DNA of 33,980 bases, taken from NCBI GenBank assembly GCA_018398765.1, contig JAHBMJ010000847.1, positions 5,713 to 39,692 of the forward strand, written 5' to 3'. The translations under genes were made by a program, and so were the position numbers. Shown here one piece after another: positions 11,284 through 22,367 of this stretch (position 1 is the first letter of the stretch; the number at the start of each line of letters is the position of its first letter). The notes below the pieces were generated by a model. It made no database searches. It worked only from the letters and a program-made list of their open reading frames with translations, and had not been told where the DNA came from. Origin of the DNA: Chromera velia (Eukaryota; Sar; Chromeraceae).

Positions 11284-13369
11284 ATGTGCGACCAAGTGGA
11301 TGAAGAGGTGTACTTCACCTATGGAGGAAGCGAACGCATCGTTACTGGGGAGACGGTGGTCGCCTTCAACCTTGAGATCGGTGCAGACCCCCCGCGTGCG
11401 AGGAGGGTGACTGTCGTTTCCAGGCACGGGGAGTTGAGTACAGGGCGAATTGCACAGTACAATCCAGAGACGGACACAGGTTTCATCGAAATAGCCCCAG
11501 AGTTTCAGAGACGGATTATGTTTCATTCTTCAGAGCTTGAGGAAACATTCCCACACCCAGTTGCCATTGGCGCCTTCGTCGCCTTCCAGACAAGGCCAGC
11601 CCAAGGAGACAGAAAGTCAATGGCCACTCACGTCCGACAGTGTGGGCGAGTGGTGAAGTTTGACACCAAGGAGCGAGACGGGCTCATTGGTGAGCGGATT
11701 TGCTTCTCTTACCAGGCCTCCGCATACAGAGAGGCAGAAAGGGGCAGAGGAGGGGTTGCTTCCTCTGCCTCTGGGCCCCGAGACAGAGCGCGACAACAAC
11801 AGCAGCAACAGCCGCAACAGGGAAGGGGGGGAAGGGGCGGTGTGGAAGTCCTTACCGTAACCCCCCAGCCGCAGTCGACCGCGGCGAGAGAGTCCGATGG
11901 GGGGGGGGAACGGGGCGCCGTTTCTGACGATCCAAAGCGTCAAGTCATGCCGTGTCGGTATGGTGTAGACTGCAAGTTGTACACCTGTCAGTTTGGCCAT
12001 CCCGATACCCGTCCCAAGTGCTGTCCCTCAGTGGACGCATGCGACAACCCCTCCTGCCCCCTCATTCACAAGAAATTGATGATGGAACAAGGCCCACCCA
12101 CAATGAGCAACTTTCTCGAAAATACCCAAGGGAAAATCCTCGCTATCAGAAAGGGCGTGCGAGTTCGTGCGTGTCGTCACCACCCCCGTTGTCGGGCGGG
12201 TCTCCGTTGCTCGGATGCCCATGTCATTCAGGAACCGCATAAGCGGCTGGCTTCAGGAGGAACGGCTTACCGCTCGTCCTCAAATCTCTCACCGCGTCAT
12301 GACCAGCAGCAGCAGCATTCACAGGAGATGGTCGGAAGAGATACACAAACGCCAGCAGGGGCTGCACGAGGAAAACCTACCGCTCTCCCGTCGTCTCAGC
12401 AGGGTCCGGGCCCTGTGACTGCCTCCGGCGGTGTTGCGATTCTGTCTTCCGTTCAGGGGCCCCGGGTTGAGGAGGGGGGGAAGGGCCGGGGTCCGGTCAT
12501 AGAGGAGGTCGGGCCGACGGCAGGTTCCTTCCCGCCGGGGGTTCACTCGTCTTCCGCCCTTTCCGCCCCGCACCCCCCGCACGGGGAGAGAGATGGCAGA
12601 GACCCTCACGCCCTTCCCCCCATGGGTCCCCTGGGTGCCTTGATGCAGCAGCAGGGAGGGGGCAATACGGGACCCGTGATCCATGGTGTGAGGAGCGGGC
12701 CCTCGGGCCCCTCAGGGGGACGCGGGATCCAGAGTGTGTCTGGGGGGTATGGAGGGGTGAGTCCCTCGACCGGGGGCGAGAAGGAGAAACAACAGCAACA
12801 GCAGCAGCATCAGGTGGTTCCTGTAAGTGGGGGGATGGGGATGTGTGGGGGTGCGTCGAGTCGTCGGGGCAGCTGGCGTGTTGTTGTGATAGTTGTGGAT
12901 GGGTACCGCTGGGGTTTGGAGACCGGGGGGGTGGCCGAAGAGCTCGATCGGCTTGAGTCGTTTGTGCTCTCGGAGATTGGGAACGCTTGTGAGGACGGGG
13001 TGAAGACTGTGTCGCCCCGGGGTGCTAGAGTGTTTCTGCACCCAGACCCCCTGGAAGTTGCGAAATTGCAGAACCAACAGAAAAGAGGAAGTGGAGAGTG
13101 GGGGGATGGTCCGGTTACGGGAGAGGGCGGGCTTCGGTATATTCAGCGAGTGAAAGACCTCGGGTGGCAGGTTGGTCCTTTGGCTGCATGGTTGGTTGGT
13201 TGGTTGGTTGGTCCTCTTCTTTTCCTTTCTGTCGCGTTCCTTGGGCCTGTTCTGCCCTTGATTGGGCATGTGTTGACTTGGACATGTCTGCTCTAGAGAC
13301 TCTGTTTGTGCATGCATGAATGTTTCAGACTGGTTGTCGTGCAGGAGTGTGTGTGTCTGAGTGTCTGAG

Positions 13370-13413
<44 letters not shown>

Positions 13414-13436
13414 TGGGTGTGTGTGTGTGTGTGTGC

Positions 13437-13485
<49 letters not shown>

Positions 13486-13503
13486 TGCGTGTCTGTCTGC
13501 GTG

Positions 13504-13542
<39 letters not shown>

Positions 13543-16500
13543 ATGCCTTGAGTGGCTTCCGTTCCTTTTTCTTTCTATGTTTTTGCCTTTTTCTTTTCTG
13601 GTCTTTTTTCCGGTCGTTCAGTGTCTGGTCGAGTTCCTCCGTTGCTGCCTCGCCTCTTTTTGCTTGTCTCGTCTTCCTGCTCCCTCTCTCGCGGTGTTCG
13701 AGGAGCTCTTACCTTGGGCCTCATGCCAGTTTGGTCGGTAGCAAGTTTGCATTCATTGTGTTGATTGATGACGTTGCCTTCTGTGCCTTCCCCCCCCTCC
13801 CACAGACTTTCTCTCGATTCATTTTGATGTACGTCTCCTCCTGATCTTTCATGAAGAAATCTTGTCCCTCTTCCCTTCTCTCTCTCATCGCACAGGTTTT
13901 CAACTGTCGAGCCTGCCTGGGAGAGGGCGGAGGTGTCCAGTCAGTGCTGGAGGAACGAGACCTTGCTCGCATCGTCGGTGATCTCTCGGCAGATGAGAGA
14001 TACGATCCCATTGGGGGGCAGGTGCAGCGAGTGACTGCAACCGATGTCGTGCTGGTGGTGACCCACAAAGCCAACCAGCCACGAGTGATCCTGGATGGCG
14101 TCTTTCCTTCCCATGTAAGTGAATGGAGGAAGGAGTGAGTGAGTGAGTGAGCGTTTGTGGCAGGGCGGGAGACTCGCGTTCTTTTTGAAGAATTGGGATT
14201 TTGATGCAGAAGATGCGTTGGTTTTGCTGTTTTCCTATCTTCCCGTTTTTCCGGCCTACTTTTCTCTGACGCTGAAAGGAGACATTGAGAGGAAGTTGCA
14301 TCGTTCGAAGATCCGTGGTTTTGATTTGGTAGGTCGAGAGGAGAGGGTGCCGCAGAGCAGAAGAGAAAAAGAGCTGAACGAGTGGATTTGCCTCACAGTG
14401 AGCGCCCTACGCCATCACGAATAGTTGGGCGAGTGTCAGCGTGCACGTGTGTGTATGTATATTGCGTGCCTTCTTCACACGTGTGTGTGTGTGTGTGTGT
14501 GTGTGTGCACAGGCTCTTCAATGGATCAGTGTGACAAGCGCCGAGCCTGAGGGTCCCTCTCTGTCACGGTGGGGACGTCAGACCCAGCGTCTCTTGTCCT
14601 TCCCCTTTGCTCCCCATCCCTCCACAGTCGCAGGTGGAGGGACGAGTGGAAGCGGAACTGGGCATGTGAAAGCGGCAGGGGGGCAGGGGGGTGAGACTTC
14701 GCTTTCCCTCCCCAACGGCTTCCCTGAAATTTTGAACGACTTGTTCAAGTCGCAACATCAACATCAGCAGCAGCAACTGCAGCAGCAACAGCAGCAGCAG
14801 CAGCACAACAGCTCAGGGAATGCTCGTTGGGGGGGCATGAATGTGGGGGGGCATGAGGGTGGGAGGGAAATGCCTGAAGCAGTCGAGGCCCCTAGGGGCC
14901 CAGGTGACAGATCGCGTCACCCAGGGGATCACAGAGACGGGATGGAGAAGGTGGGTGAGACAGGTGACGGGTCAGGATCAAAGGGTGGGAGCTATAGAGA
15001 AAGGGTCTGTCGAACAGGTGAGGGGTGCAAGATCTTTTCCTGTCCGTTTGTGCATCCAGCAAATCGCACTCCCCCCTGTCCAGAATCTCACGTGTGTGAG
15101 AATCCCAAGTGTCACTTTCTTCACAGACCCGTCGAACTCGAGCCCGAAGGCACAGTGTCTGCTGATACAAAGGGCAAGAAGGTGTTTTCAAACCTTCTCA
15201 GCGATACGTTTGGGAGGCACTGTGCTCTCTCGGGTCTTGCCCCCGGTGGTTTGAAGGTTTGCGACTCTTTCCCTGCTTGTCCCTTTGGTTCTGACTGCCG
15301 CTATGCCCATCTTGCCGAGAGGGCTTCCATGAAAGTCCCCCAGTCGATGGTCCTTGCTAACGGTGATCTCGTGCCCGTCCAGGATTTTATTGAGAACACA
15401 GGCCTCGGCCTCGCTCTTCGTCACGGCCGGAAGGGGAAAATTTGCAAGGATGGTCCCAGCTGCGCCCGAGCAGACACCACTTGCATCTACCTTCACATCC
15501 GAAGAAGAGGGGGAAACTCCCGACAGCAGAATCCCCCATACAACAGAGGGGGGCAGAGGGGAGAGGACGACCGTGCGTCTCCCGCGTCCCGTAGAGCAAA
15601 CGAGAGTGGGGGGGGACACGGGCATGGGAATTCTTCATGGGGGGGTGGGGCTCCTCCGCCCTCTACCGGGGGGGGCGTGGCTGTGGGGGGGAAGCCTAGT
15701 GGTGCAGAGATCCTTGCCCTGTTGGCATCAGGGGGAGGGGGCACTGGCTCAGCACAAGGCCCGGGGGCTGGGAGTCAGGGAGGGCATCCTCCTGCAGTGG
15801 GGGTTGATGGGCGGCCGGCGACAGCATCTACAAGCGCTGGAGGTGGTTCGTCTTTCTCGTTTTCTTCCTGTGTCCTCTGCGGTGCGCGGAGCTCGGGGGG
15901 GGACACGAAGGGATCACTTGCAAGATGCAGAGCAGGGCACCTTGTGTGCGATGTGTGCCTTTCGGACTTCATCTGCAGGTGAGAAGTTAGTGGAGTGGAA
16001 TGCAATTTCGCCCATTTTCAATAGTGATGTCCAGATGACGTTTCACCGTTGTGCACAGGTTTCTGAGCGTTTTGATCTTTTGCCTTGCGCGAGAGGCTTG
16101 AGTGAGTATCTTTCTTTGCAGAGTTGCTTGTGATTATCCCTTCTCTTGTCTTCTCCTTTGATGCACACACATTATTCTTCCTCGCATTCTGATTTGATGT
16201 CCGGTATCTCAATTTTCTTCTGCTTGGTGCCACCTTTCTTTCTAGGCCAATGCTTGTCTGTCTCTGTTTAAGACTTGGAGTCGTGATCGAGTGACAAGTC
16301 TCAGGACTGCAATACAAAAAAGAAAGAAAGCTTTAATAACCGCATTTTTTTTTGTGCATGCAGGTCGTGGTCGCCTGATATCGATCGCCAGCAGACGAGC
16401 GGCGGGAGGGTCCCTGAGGTTCCCTGTCCGTGCTCGAGTTGCTCCTCCTCTCTGTCGAGGGGTGAAATCTCCCGACACGCAGACGGCCGCGCGTTGGCGG

Positions 16501-16946
16501 TTGTTGAGTCCCGACAGAAGGAGGCAGCGCACCGTCATGCTCGACAAGAGCGGTCCGGTGCAGCAGGAGGGGGCGGATCGTGGCGGAATGGGAATGGGAA
16601 TGGGGCGGAGATGGATGACGTTGAGGAGGAGGAAGAGGAGGAGGAGAGATCAAGCAGTCAGATTGCGATGGGAGAGGACGACAGAGGAGGTTTGGATGGG
16701 CCGACGCAGAAACTCCTCGATGCTTTGCGGGAAGGGTCTGAGGGACCTCGGGGGCATGTGACGAAAATGCTCAGCCATTCTGCTGCAGCAGTCGGAGCAC
16801 CCCTGAAGGCATCCTCAGGAAGTGCAAGCAACTCTGGGCACAACAGTGCAAGGGGCGGGGGGGAAAGAGACAGACGGGGACACGAGCTGCCCCAAGAGGC
16901 CGTTCCTGTTGTGCCAGCAATCCTTCGGGTCGGGTCGAAAGCATAG
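11284..16946 (+). CDS. Cold-shock / CCCH zinc finger / NYN-like / RING-like RNA-regulator candidate, 1,384 aa
   Basis: Exons are 11284-13170, 13896-14114, 14513-15978 and 16364-16946. Junction phases are 0, 0 and 2 with CAG acceptors throughout. Residues 1-150 hold cold-shock-like segments: a half fold at 8-45, a full one at 53-118 (GFIEI, IMFHSSEL) and the start of a third at 120-142. CCCH fingers lie at C224-H239, C247-H262 and C297-H313 (CX5CX4-5CX3H), then at C868-H883, C891-H906, C952-H968 and C1013-H1030. Between the sets, residues 545-720 (RVVVIVVDGYRWGLE, YIQRVKDLGWQVF, DVVLVVTHKAN, LQWISVTS) resemble an NYN/PIN-type nuclease fold with unclear active-site acids. A RING-like CxxC, CxxGHxxCxxC, CxxC set spans C1155-C1217 and is completed only by the last splice. 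Gln- and Gly-rich linkers separate the parts. Binding of RNA and ubiquitin ligase activity are inferred, in the style of Roquin, makorin and Regnase. Upstream exons may be missing. Confidence 0.7.
13347..13541. repeat. Compound (TG)n-(TC)n-(TG)n microsatellite in intron
   Basis: Almost 200 bp of TG, then TC (13440-13468), then TG repeats with short interruptions fill part of the first intron (13171-13895) of the CSD/CCCH gene. Long open frames here encode only Cys/Val or His/Thr repeats and are not genes. Confidence 0.9.
14480..14508. repeat. (GT)n tract directly before a 3' splice site
   Basis: About 28 bp of GT repeats ends four bases before the ACAG acceptor at 14509-14512 in the second intron of the CSD/CCCH gene. 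It occupies the place of a polypyrimidine tract. Confidence 0.8.
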
Positions 16947-18169
16947 ATAGATGGATAGACATCATGCCAATCCATCCTTCCTTCGACTAACTATCTCACC
17001 GGGAGGCTGACTGGCTTATCGACTCACTCACTCTAGAAGAGTACCTCCTTCCGCTCTTCTTGGAGGGAAAAGGAACTGACTTTGACTCGTTCATTCACTC
17101 ACTCACTGTTTTGTTCACTCACTCTCTCACTCACAACCATTCACTCACTTACTCACGATGTTTGTCCGAGACAGTCACCAGTGTTCTCCACCATCTTGTC
17201 CTGTTCTTTGTATTTGCGAGCGGCTTAATATCAATTAAGGGTGCCCTTTCCCTTAGTTTCTTTGTCTTTGTCTCTCTCTAAGCGACTTGTCTTTTTCCCT
17301 CTTTGCATTGAGGAGCATGACGGTAGACCCCGGATGCTAGCACCGGGGTTGAACAGGGGTGGGGTGGGAGGGGAGGGGTCGGGTTGTGCTCCGGACAGCG
17401 GAGCCGGAGGGAGAGGGGGGGGGGCATCGAGGGATGAGATTAAAGGAAGGACGGTTTGCATGGATTGCGGTTCCTCTACATCAACAAGACGTCGTGGGGC
17501 AGGAGTGACACACTGAGGTTTTGGTAGGTGTCTTTTGAAGGGAGTAGGGGGTGGTTTCTGTCTGGCATGCCCCCAACTTGACAGCCTGTCTGTCTGGTCA
17601 GCCACAGACTCTCAGGCACCTGCGACAAAAAAAAGAAACAGAGAGAGTGGGAGAGGACGTTTGCAGAATTTGCTGTTTGTCTGGAGATGGGGTTGTGGAT
17701 CATCATCTCAACCATGCATGGATCTCGTATGTTCAGAAAGGAAAGGAAGAGAGAAGGCTTCAGGGGTAAAGGTGTATGTCATCCCCCTCTATGCCGCTTC
17801 TTGTCAGGCAGAACATGCAGAGAGGGGGAGAGAGAGACCCTTTTCCTTCCTTCCTTGACTTTTTCTTGGGGAGCTGACACTGGACCGACCCGTTGGACTC
17901 CACCTGCGTGTTTTGCAAAGCTCTTATCTATCTCTTTTTTCATCCGACGCGCTCTTCTTCTTTTCCGTTCGGCATCACTCGCGTGTGTGTGTGGTTTCCT
18001 TCCTTGTCGTGCTTGTTTCATTCTTTCGTGTCTGTTTCTCCTTTTTTCCCCTTTATCTGCTGAACTTGCCTGTATCTGTACGCGTTTGTTGAATGGATTT
18101 CTGCCCGTCACTGGCAGCAGTGCGGGGTTTTTAAGCTTTTGCGATCTTTATGCGCCCCGGGGGGGGGGA

Positions 18170-18180
18170 NNNNNNNNNNN
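18170..18180. other. Assembly gap (N run) flanked by poly-G
   Basis: Eleven N bases lie between two runs of G. The run probably marks a sequencing or assembly break in a G-rich stretch, so the gap length is not reliable. Any coding frame crossing it cannot be trusted. Confidence 0.95.
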
Positions 18181-18402
18181 GGGGGCGCTCCGGTGAATGG
18201 CGTCCGTGTACCGTGTGAGGGCGTTGGGGAGAATCCCCCTCGCGTTCTTGCCTGCACGGGTGGCATGACTGCATACACGTTCGTTGTTTGTGGTCGGGGG
18301 GGTGGACAGATGGAGTACAATGGACTTGAATGGATTTAATGGGAGGGCTTCGTGTTGCATCCCCAGAAGTTCGAGGGGGTGCTTCTCTCCTTCCAATATG
18401 TT

Positions 18403-18403
18403 T

Positions 18404-18442
<39 letters not shown>
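18403..18442. repeat. (CA)n-(GA)n microsatellite
   Basis: A CA tract passes directly into a GA tract. The same compound order appears at 21115-21148 and 22328-22368, where on the minus strand it reads (TC)n then (TG)n. Confidence 0.8.
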
Positions 18443-18445
<3 letters not shown>

Positions 18446-19987
18446 TGGGTCGATGTTGATGGAAAAGAATGAAGAGGAAGATGGGCAAAGGTGTCGAGGC
18501 ATGGATGGGTGGCTTCACAAATGAATGTTTGTTTGTTTGGATGGATGGATTGGGGAGACGTGAGGGACTTCCGGTTGATGAAGGAAGGAAGGAAGGAGAT
18601 TTGGAGGATCGATCGATCGGTTGTTGATTGAAGAAGGACAGGCGACGAGGTCACCGTGCCCTCCCTGCAGGGGGATCGGTAGGTCGATCTAGAGGCCTGC
18701 ATATTGCTTCAAGCACGGCAAAGAGAGAAAGAGAGGGAGAGAAGAATAGAACGATGAGTCTGTACATCTGACTTGAGGAGAGTGAGAAAACGTGTCCGGC
18801 TGTGCATGGTTCGAGAGAACAGAGAGAAAGAGTTGGACGCGCGACCGGATGCACAAAAAGGAAAAATAGAGGGGCGTGGAGCGTTGAAAAGAGCTGAAAA
18901 GACAGATGTCTTGATGAGCGAGGGAGGGAGAAAGCGAGAGGGTAAAAAAGCCGACGTGGAGTACATTCATGTGACTGTTTGCATGCATGTGCTTTCTGAG
19001 CAGCTTTCATGACCAGGAGAAAAGCTTGCGTATCATACAAACCCATCCAAGCGAATACTCAGTTGATCAATCGATGAAGTTTTGAAGCGAAAGATCTGAT
19101 TCAACGGTGTGTTGATTCTGACCCGACCGGTCTTGAGTGTAAGTGCGTGAGAATGTGCGTGCGTGAACTTGCAAAGCGTGTTCAAGTTGGAGAGAAACCA
19201 GAGATGAACAGACGGTAGAACGCCGGCAGGAATTTGATGTGGATCAACAGCAGGAGGACTTCCAAAATATCCGCCATAGGGTGGATGGATGAAAGACGAT
19301 GGATGGGCAGGTCTTCTTGCAGGTGGTCGAGGAAGAAGGAAAATGCAGAAAGAGAAGAGGAAAACAGACGCGGCGGACCTATCGCGGTGAACAGCTAGGA
19401 ACAGACTGTCAGACAGAAACAAACAGAAACGGAAAAACACAAACACATTCTTGCCGATCGAATGCGGAACTAGATGCGGGACCGATGAAGCAATTGAGTA
19501 TAATGGAAGCTTTGTGTTAGGTTCCGCTCCGCCTACGACGCCTAGCGTGTCTCAGTAAACAACAATGCACTGGGAAGAACAGTTGTCAGTTCTAGTGTCA
19601 GTTGTGTACTAAAGTAGTAACTCGCTGCTATTATTATCCTGCTAAGCATATTATCCTAAATATTATCTAACTTACATGGATAATTTAATTAGAAAGCGGT
19701 CCACGTTTTGATAAGGGTTTTGATTGATATGGTAAATTATATCTACGCTAGTAACGCTAGTTAATGCTAGTCCCTATAACTATAGGACTATAACTATAGG
19801 AGAGTCCCTAATTTTTTAATATCTGATGAGAGCTAGGATGGGAGTAGGCTTCAAAGTATGGTTTAAGTCTGTGAGACTTGTTAAGAATCGAGCTGCTAGT
19901 CGAGCCTGAGCTTCACCGTAGCATTCACGTATACATGCTCAAACTGGTACTCAAAAATTATTTAACGATATTCAATGTACTTTTAGC

Positions 19988-20277
19988 TAGGCGTGATCCC
20001 AATAGTTTTAAATTTTTAAATAAAGTGATGACATCCCCACTTTAACTGTAAACTTTAAAATTTTTCCTTTTAAACACTTTAAAACTATCTTGCAAACACT
20101 AGTGCAAAGAAGTTGAAAGAACGCTAGAACAGTGATGTTTTTTTTTAGTTCTAGTTCCAACTTTTCTTCTTTAAGCTAGTCTTTAAGTGTTTTAATGTTT
20201 TAAATTATTGATTTAAAGACTATAAAAGTGAAATCATCGTCACTTTAATGTAAATAAATATATTGGGATCACGCCTA
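19988..20277. mobile_element. Foldback MITE with TA target-site duplication (286 bp plus TSD)
   Basis: The left end GGCGTGATCCCAATA (19990-20004) is the exact reverse complement of the right end TATTGGGATCACGCC (20261-20275). Both ends are bounded by TA (19988-19989 and 20276-20277), the target duplication of Tc1/mariner-type transposition. Inverted similarity continues inward: AAATAAAGTGATGA on the left pairs with the complement of TCATCGTCACTTTA on the right. Near the centre, CTAGTGCAAAGAAGTTG with CGCTAGAAC pairs imperfectly with GTTCTAG and CAACTTTTCTTC. The element is therefore one long imperfect hairpin with a T-rich loop near 20138-20147 and no coding capacity. It must have been mobilised by a transposase encoded elsewhere. 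Confidence 0.85.
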
Positions 20278-20489
20278 TAGACTTTTAGAATATGTGTATT
20301 ATATTCATATTCTTGAATCGATGCATATAAATGATTAATGAAGCTATAAGCAGAGCCAAGCTCCTTGGATACTAGCTTGGAATCCTTGGATAGGTCCTAC
20401 CATGATATTCATAGAAATTCTTTACCTACAGGTATAGTTTTCAATTTTTCTAGATGTTGTGGATGCATAAGTAGATGAATGATTGAAAA

Positions 20490-20511
20490 GACCGGTCCTA
20501 TAGGACCGGTC
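20490..20511. repeat. Perfect 22-bp palindrome
   Basis: The half-site GACCGGTCCTA at 20490-20500 is followed at once by its exact reverse complement TAGGACCGGTC, with no spacer. It lies at the right side of the AT-rich island. It could be a dimer-binding site, a hairpin-forming end of a mobile element, or a remnant of a terminal repeat. Confidence 0.75.
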
Positions 20512-21114
20512 ATGTTCAATATGTGCCCGTGGAAACAAACCCAATATTCAATGGGATATGTTAACTTTTTTAGTGATGCACATTGAGCTTAGCGATAAGC
20601 AAAATTCACTCAGTGACATTCTCTCACGGGAGGAAGGCTGGCATTCGACAGATGCATAATGCATATTCCTCGGCCCGCTCTAACTGCGTGCTGCGTATGG
20701 GTCTATCGATTTGTCGAACTGAAAGAGAGCAAGAACGAAGATGTCAAGCAACAAAAAGGGAATTTTGATGCGCGCATCTGCTTGCTTTCATCCGTCTTGA
20801 ATTTCATTGTGGCATTTCGCCTTTCTCAGAGTCAACGTGTGACCAACTGCGTGCGTTTGTGGATGTGTACATGTGTGTGTGGTGTGTGAGACTGGGTCTC
20901 GGTGTGATTCCGTCTTTTTTCCCTTCATGGTCCGTTACCCCTTCGAATGATTTCAAAACCGTCCCTCCCTCTCTCTTCCCTGAGGCTGCAGCCCAGCATA
21001 CAAAACTGAATTGTCATCACGATAGAGACAAAATAAATTAATTAAGGGTACTGAGAGGTGGAGCTGGAGAAGAATGGAAGGAAGAAAAAGGACAAGGCAA
21101 CAAGCAACATTCGC

Positions 21115-21149
21115 ACACACACGCACAGAGAGAGAGAGAGAGAGAGAGG
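21115..21149. repeat. (CA)n-(GA)n microsatellite
   Basis: A short ACAC tract followed by about 24 bp of GA repeats lies in the intergenic region downstream of INO1. On the minus strand it reads TC then TG, like the tract before the last INO1 acceptor, but no exon follows that I can support. Confidence 0.6.
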
Positions 21150-21941
21150 CAGAAACTGAGCAGCACTGAACATGTATTCATAAAAAGCTGCGTGCATTGA
21201 TCGATCGCTACCTTCGTGGTACCTCTCTCTGTCTCTCTCTCGATGATCGTCTTCTCGCTGCTTATGAGAGAGAGGGTGGGGGGCTGGCTGAGTCCACGCA
21301 ACAGTAACGTCGCTTCACTTCGGATTGAAGAGCAAGCAGGGACACCATGTTTGCCCCCCATACCGCAACGCAGCCACGACAGGCGCCATCCATCCATCCA
21401 TTCATTCATTCTCACAAGGATGCATCCCCCCACCCACTTTTCATCTACACAGGTAGTCCCTGGCCTCTCAAAGACGAGGGAGCGAGTGCGTACAAAGAAA
21501 AAAAGGAACAAGGAGGGAAGCAAAATGCAAACAAACCGACCCCTGAGAGCCAACCCGGTCTGGAGGAGAAACGACTACGGGAAGGACGGGGAAGGAAGGA
21601 AGTAAGTAAGAACGGGACGGAAAGATCAGGCAGAGCAGTAAGCCTCAGCGACAGGAGGCCTGACAAAAGGAAAGAAACAAATCAGCAGCACAGGATGCAA
21701 CAGAAAAAGGGAAAAAAATGAGTTTGTTCCAAACAGGGAAGAAGAAAAGTCAAGCAGGAGAGGGAGTGAAAGATGGAAAGAAGTCAGGAACTGGACAATA
21801 GACAAAAACAACTTTGCCTTGGAAGAAAAATCTGCAAAAGCCTTCAATCAATCGCCCCACTTCATTTCACAACTTCCCCAGCCCTCTTTCCCTCCTTTCC
21901 CCCCTCTCTACCTTCCTTCCGTAAGATTGATCGAGCGGCAA

Positions 21942-22332
21942 TCAGGACGAAGGAACCTCCGCTGCCGTTGTCGCTTGCGACTCTGCCAGAGACCCGCAGG
22001 CGCCCCCGAGCAAAGCCTCCCCCCCCTCCCCTTTTTCTACTCCCGCATGTCCAAGCCAAGATGGCGTTTGTGTTGTTGTTTTCTTCTCACGAGGAAATTC
22101 AACAAACTCACACCCAGCCTCTCTCTCAGGCCGCTCTCTTGCGGGGCAGTTCGCATTCCGGCCAGGCCAACGCGTCTCACAGGAGGCAGGAGAGCAGGCC
22201 ACGAACGGGGGGGCAGAGGAGGGCGCGCTCCCTGAACAGGGGGAGGTCGAGGGGACGGCAGGGAGGGTGCAGGTGGGGGGGAGTTGGACGGAAGTCAAGG
22301 GTTCCCTCAGTCGGTCCTCCTGCACGGACACA

Positions 22333-22367
<35 letters not shown>

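Larger units (their letters stand above)
16947..19499. other. Intergenic region with only weak exon candidates
   Basis: No supported gene is seen in this 2.5 kb. Two plus-strand pieces deserve a note. One spans 17315-17515 and is Gly-rich, ending around TVCMDCGSSTSTRRRGAG. The other, at 17650-17770, contains VCRICCLSGDGVVDHH, which resembles the start of a RING-CH finger. Neither can be joined to the neighbouring gene in a convincing phase, and an assembly gap follows at 18170-18180. Short direct repeats are common: ACTC units at 17095-17155, GATG at 18539-18550, GAAG at 18579-18598, and CA/GA at 18403-18442. Confidence 0.4.
19500..20580. other. AT-rich gene-free island in a convergent gap
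   Basis: Composition changes abruptly to AT-rich near 19520 and returns to the local average near 20590. No open frame of interest is present. The island contains a duplicated ACTATAACTATAGG unit (19773-19801), the foldback MITE at 19988-20277 and a perfect palindrome at 20490-20511. It lies between the converging CSD/CCCH and INO1 genes. The 1.35 kb to its right (20590-21941) shows no supported exon either. Confidence 0.7.

Noticed and set aside
13293-13551. Open frames encoding His/Thr or Cys/Val repeats
   Set aside because: Direct products of the TG/TC microsatellite in an intron.
16059-16260. Possible extra exon(s) of the CSD/CCCH gene after acceptors at 16058 and about 16243
   Set aside because: With the phase-2 donor at 15978 both lead to early stops and destroy the RING cysteine pattern, whereas joining to 16364 completes it.
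19179-19290. Small minus-strand frame beginning MADILEVLLLLIHIKFLPAF, about 31 aa
   Set aside because: Hydrophobic and short, no promoter or conservation evidence visible; chance is likely.
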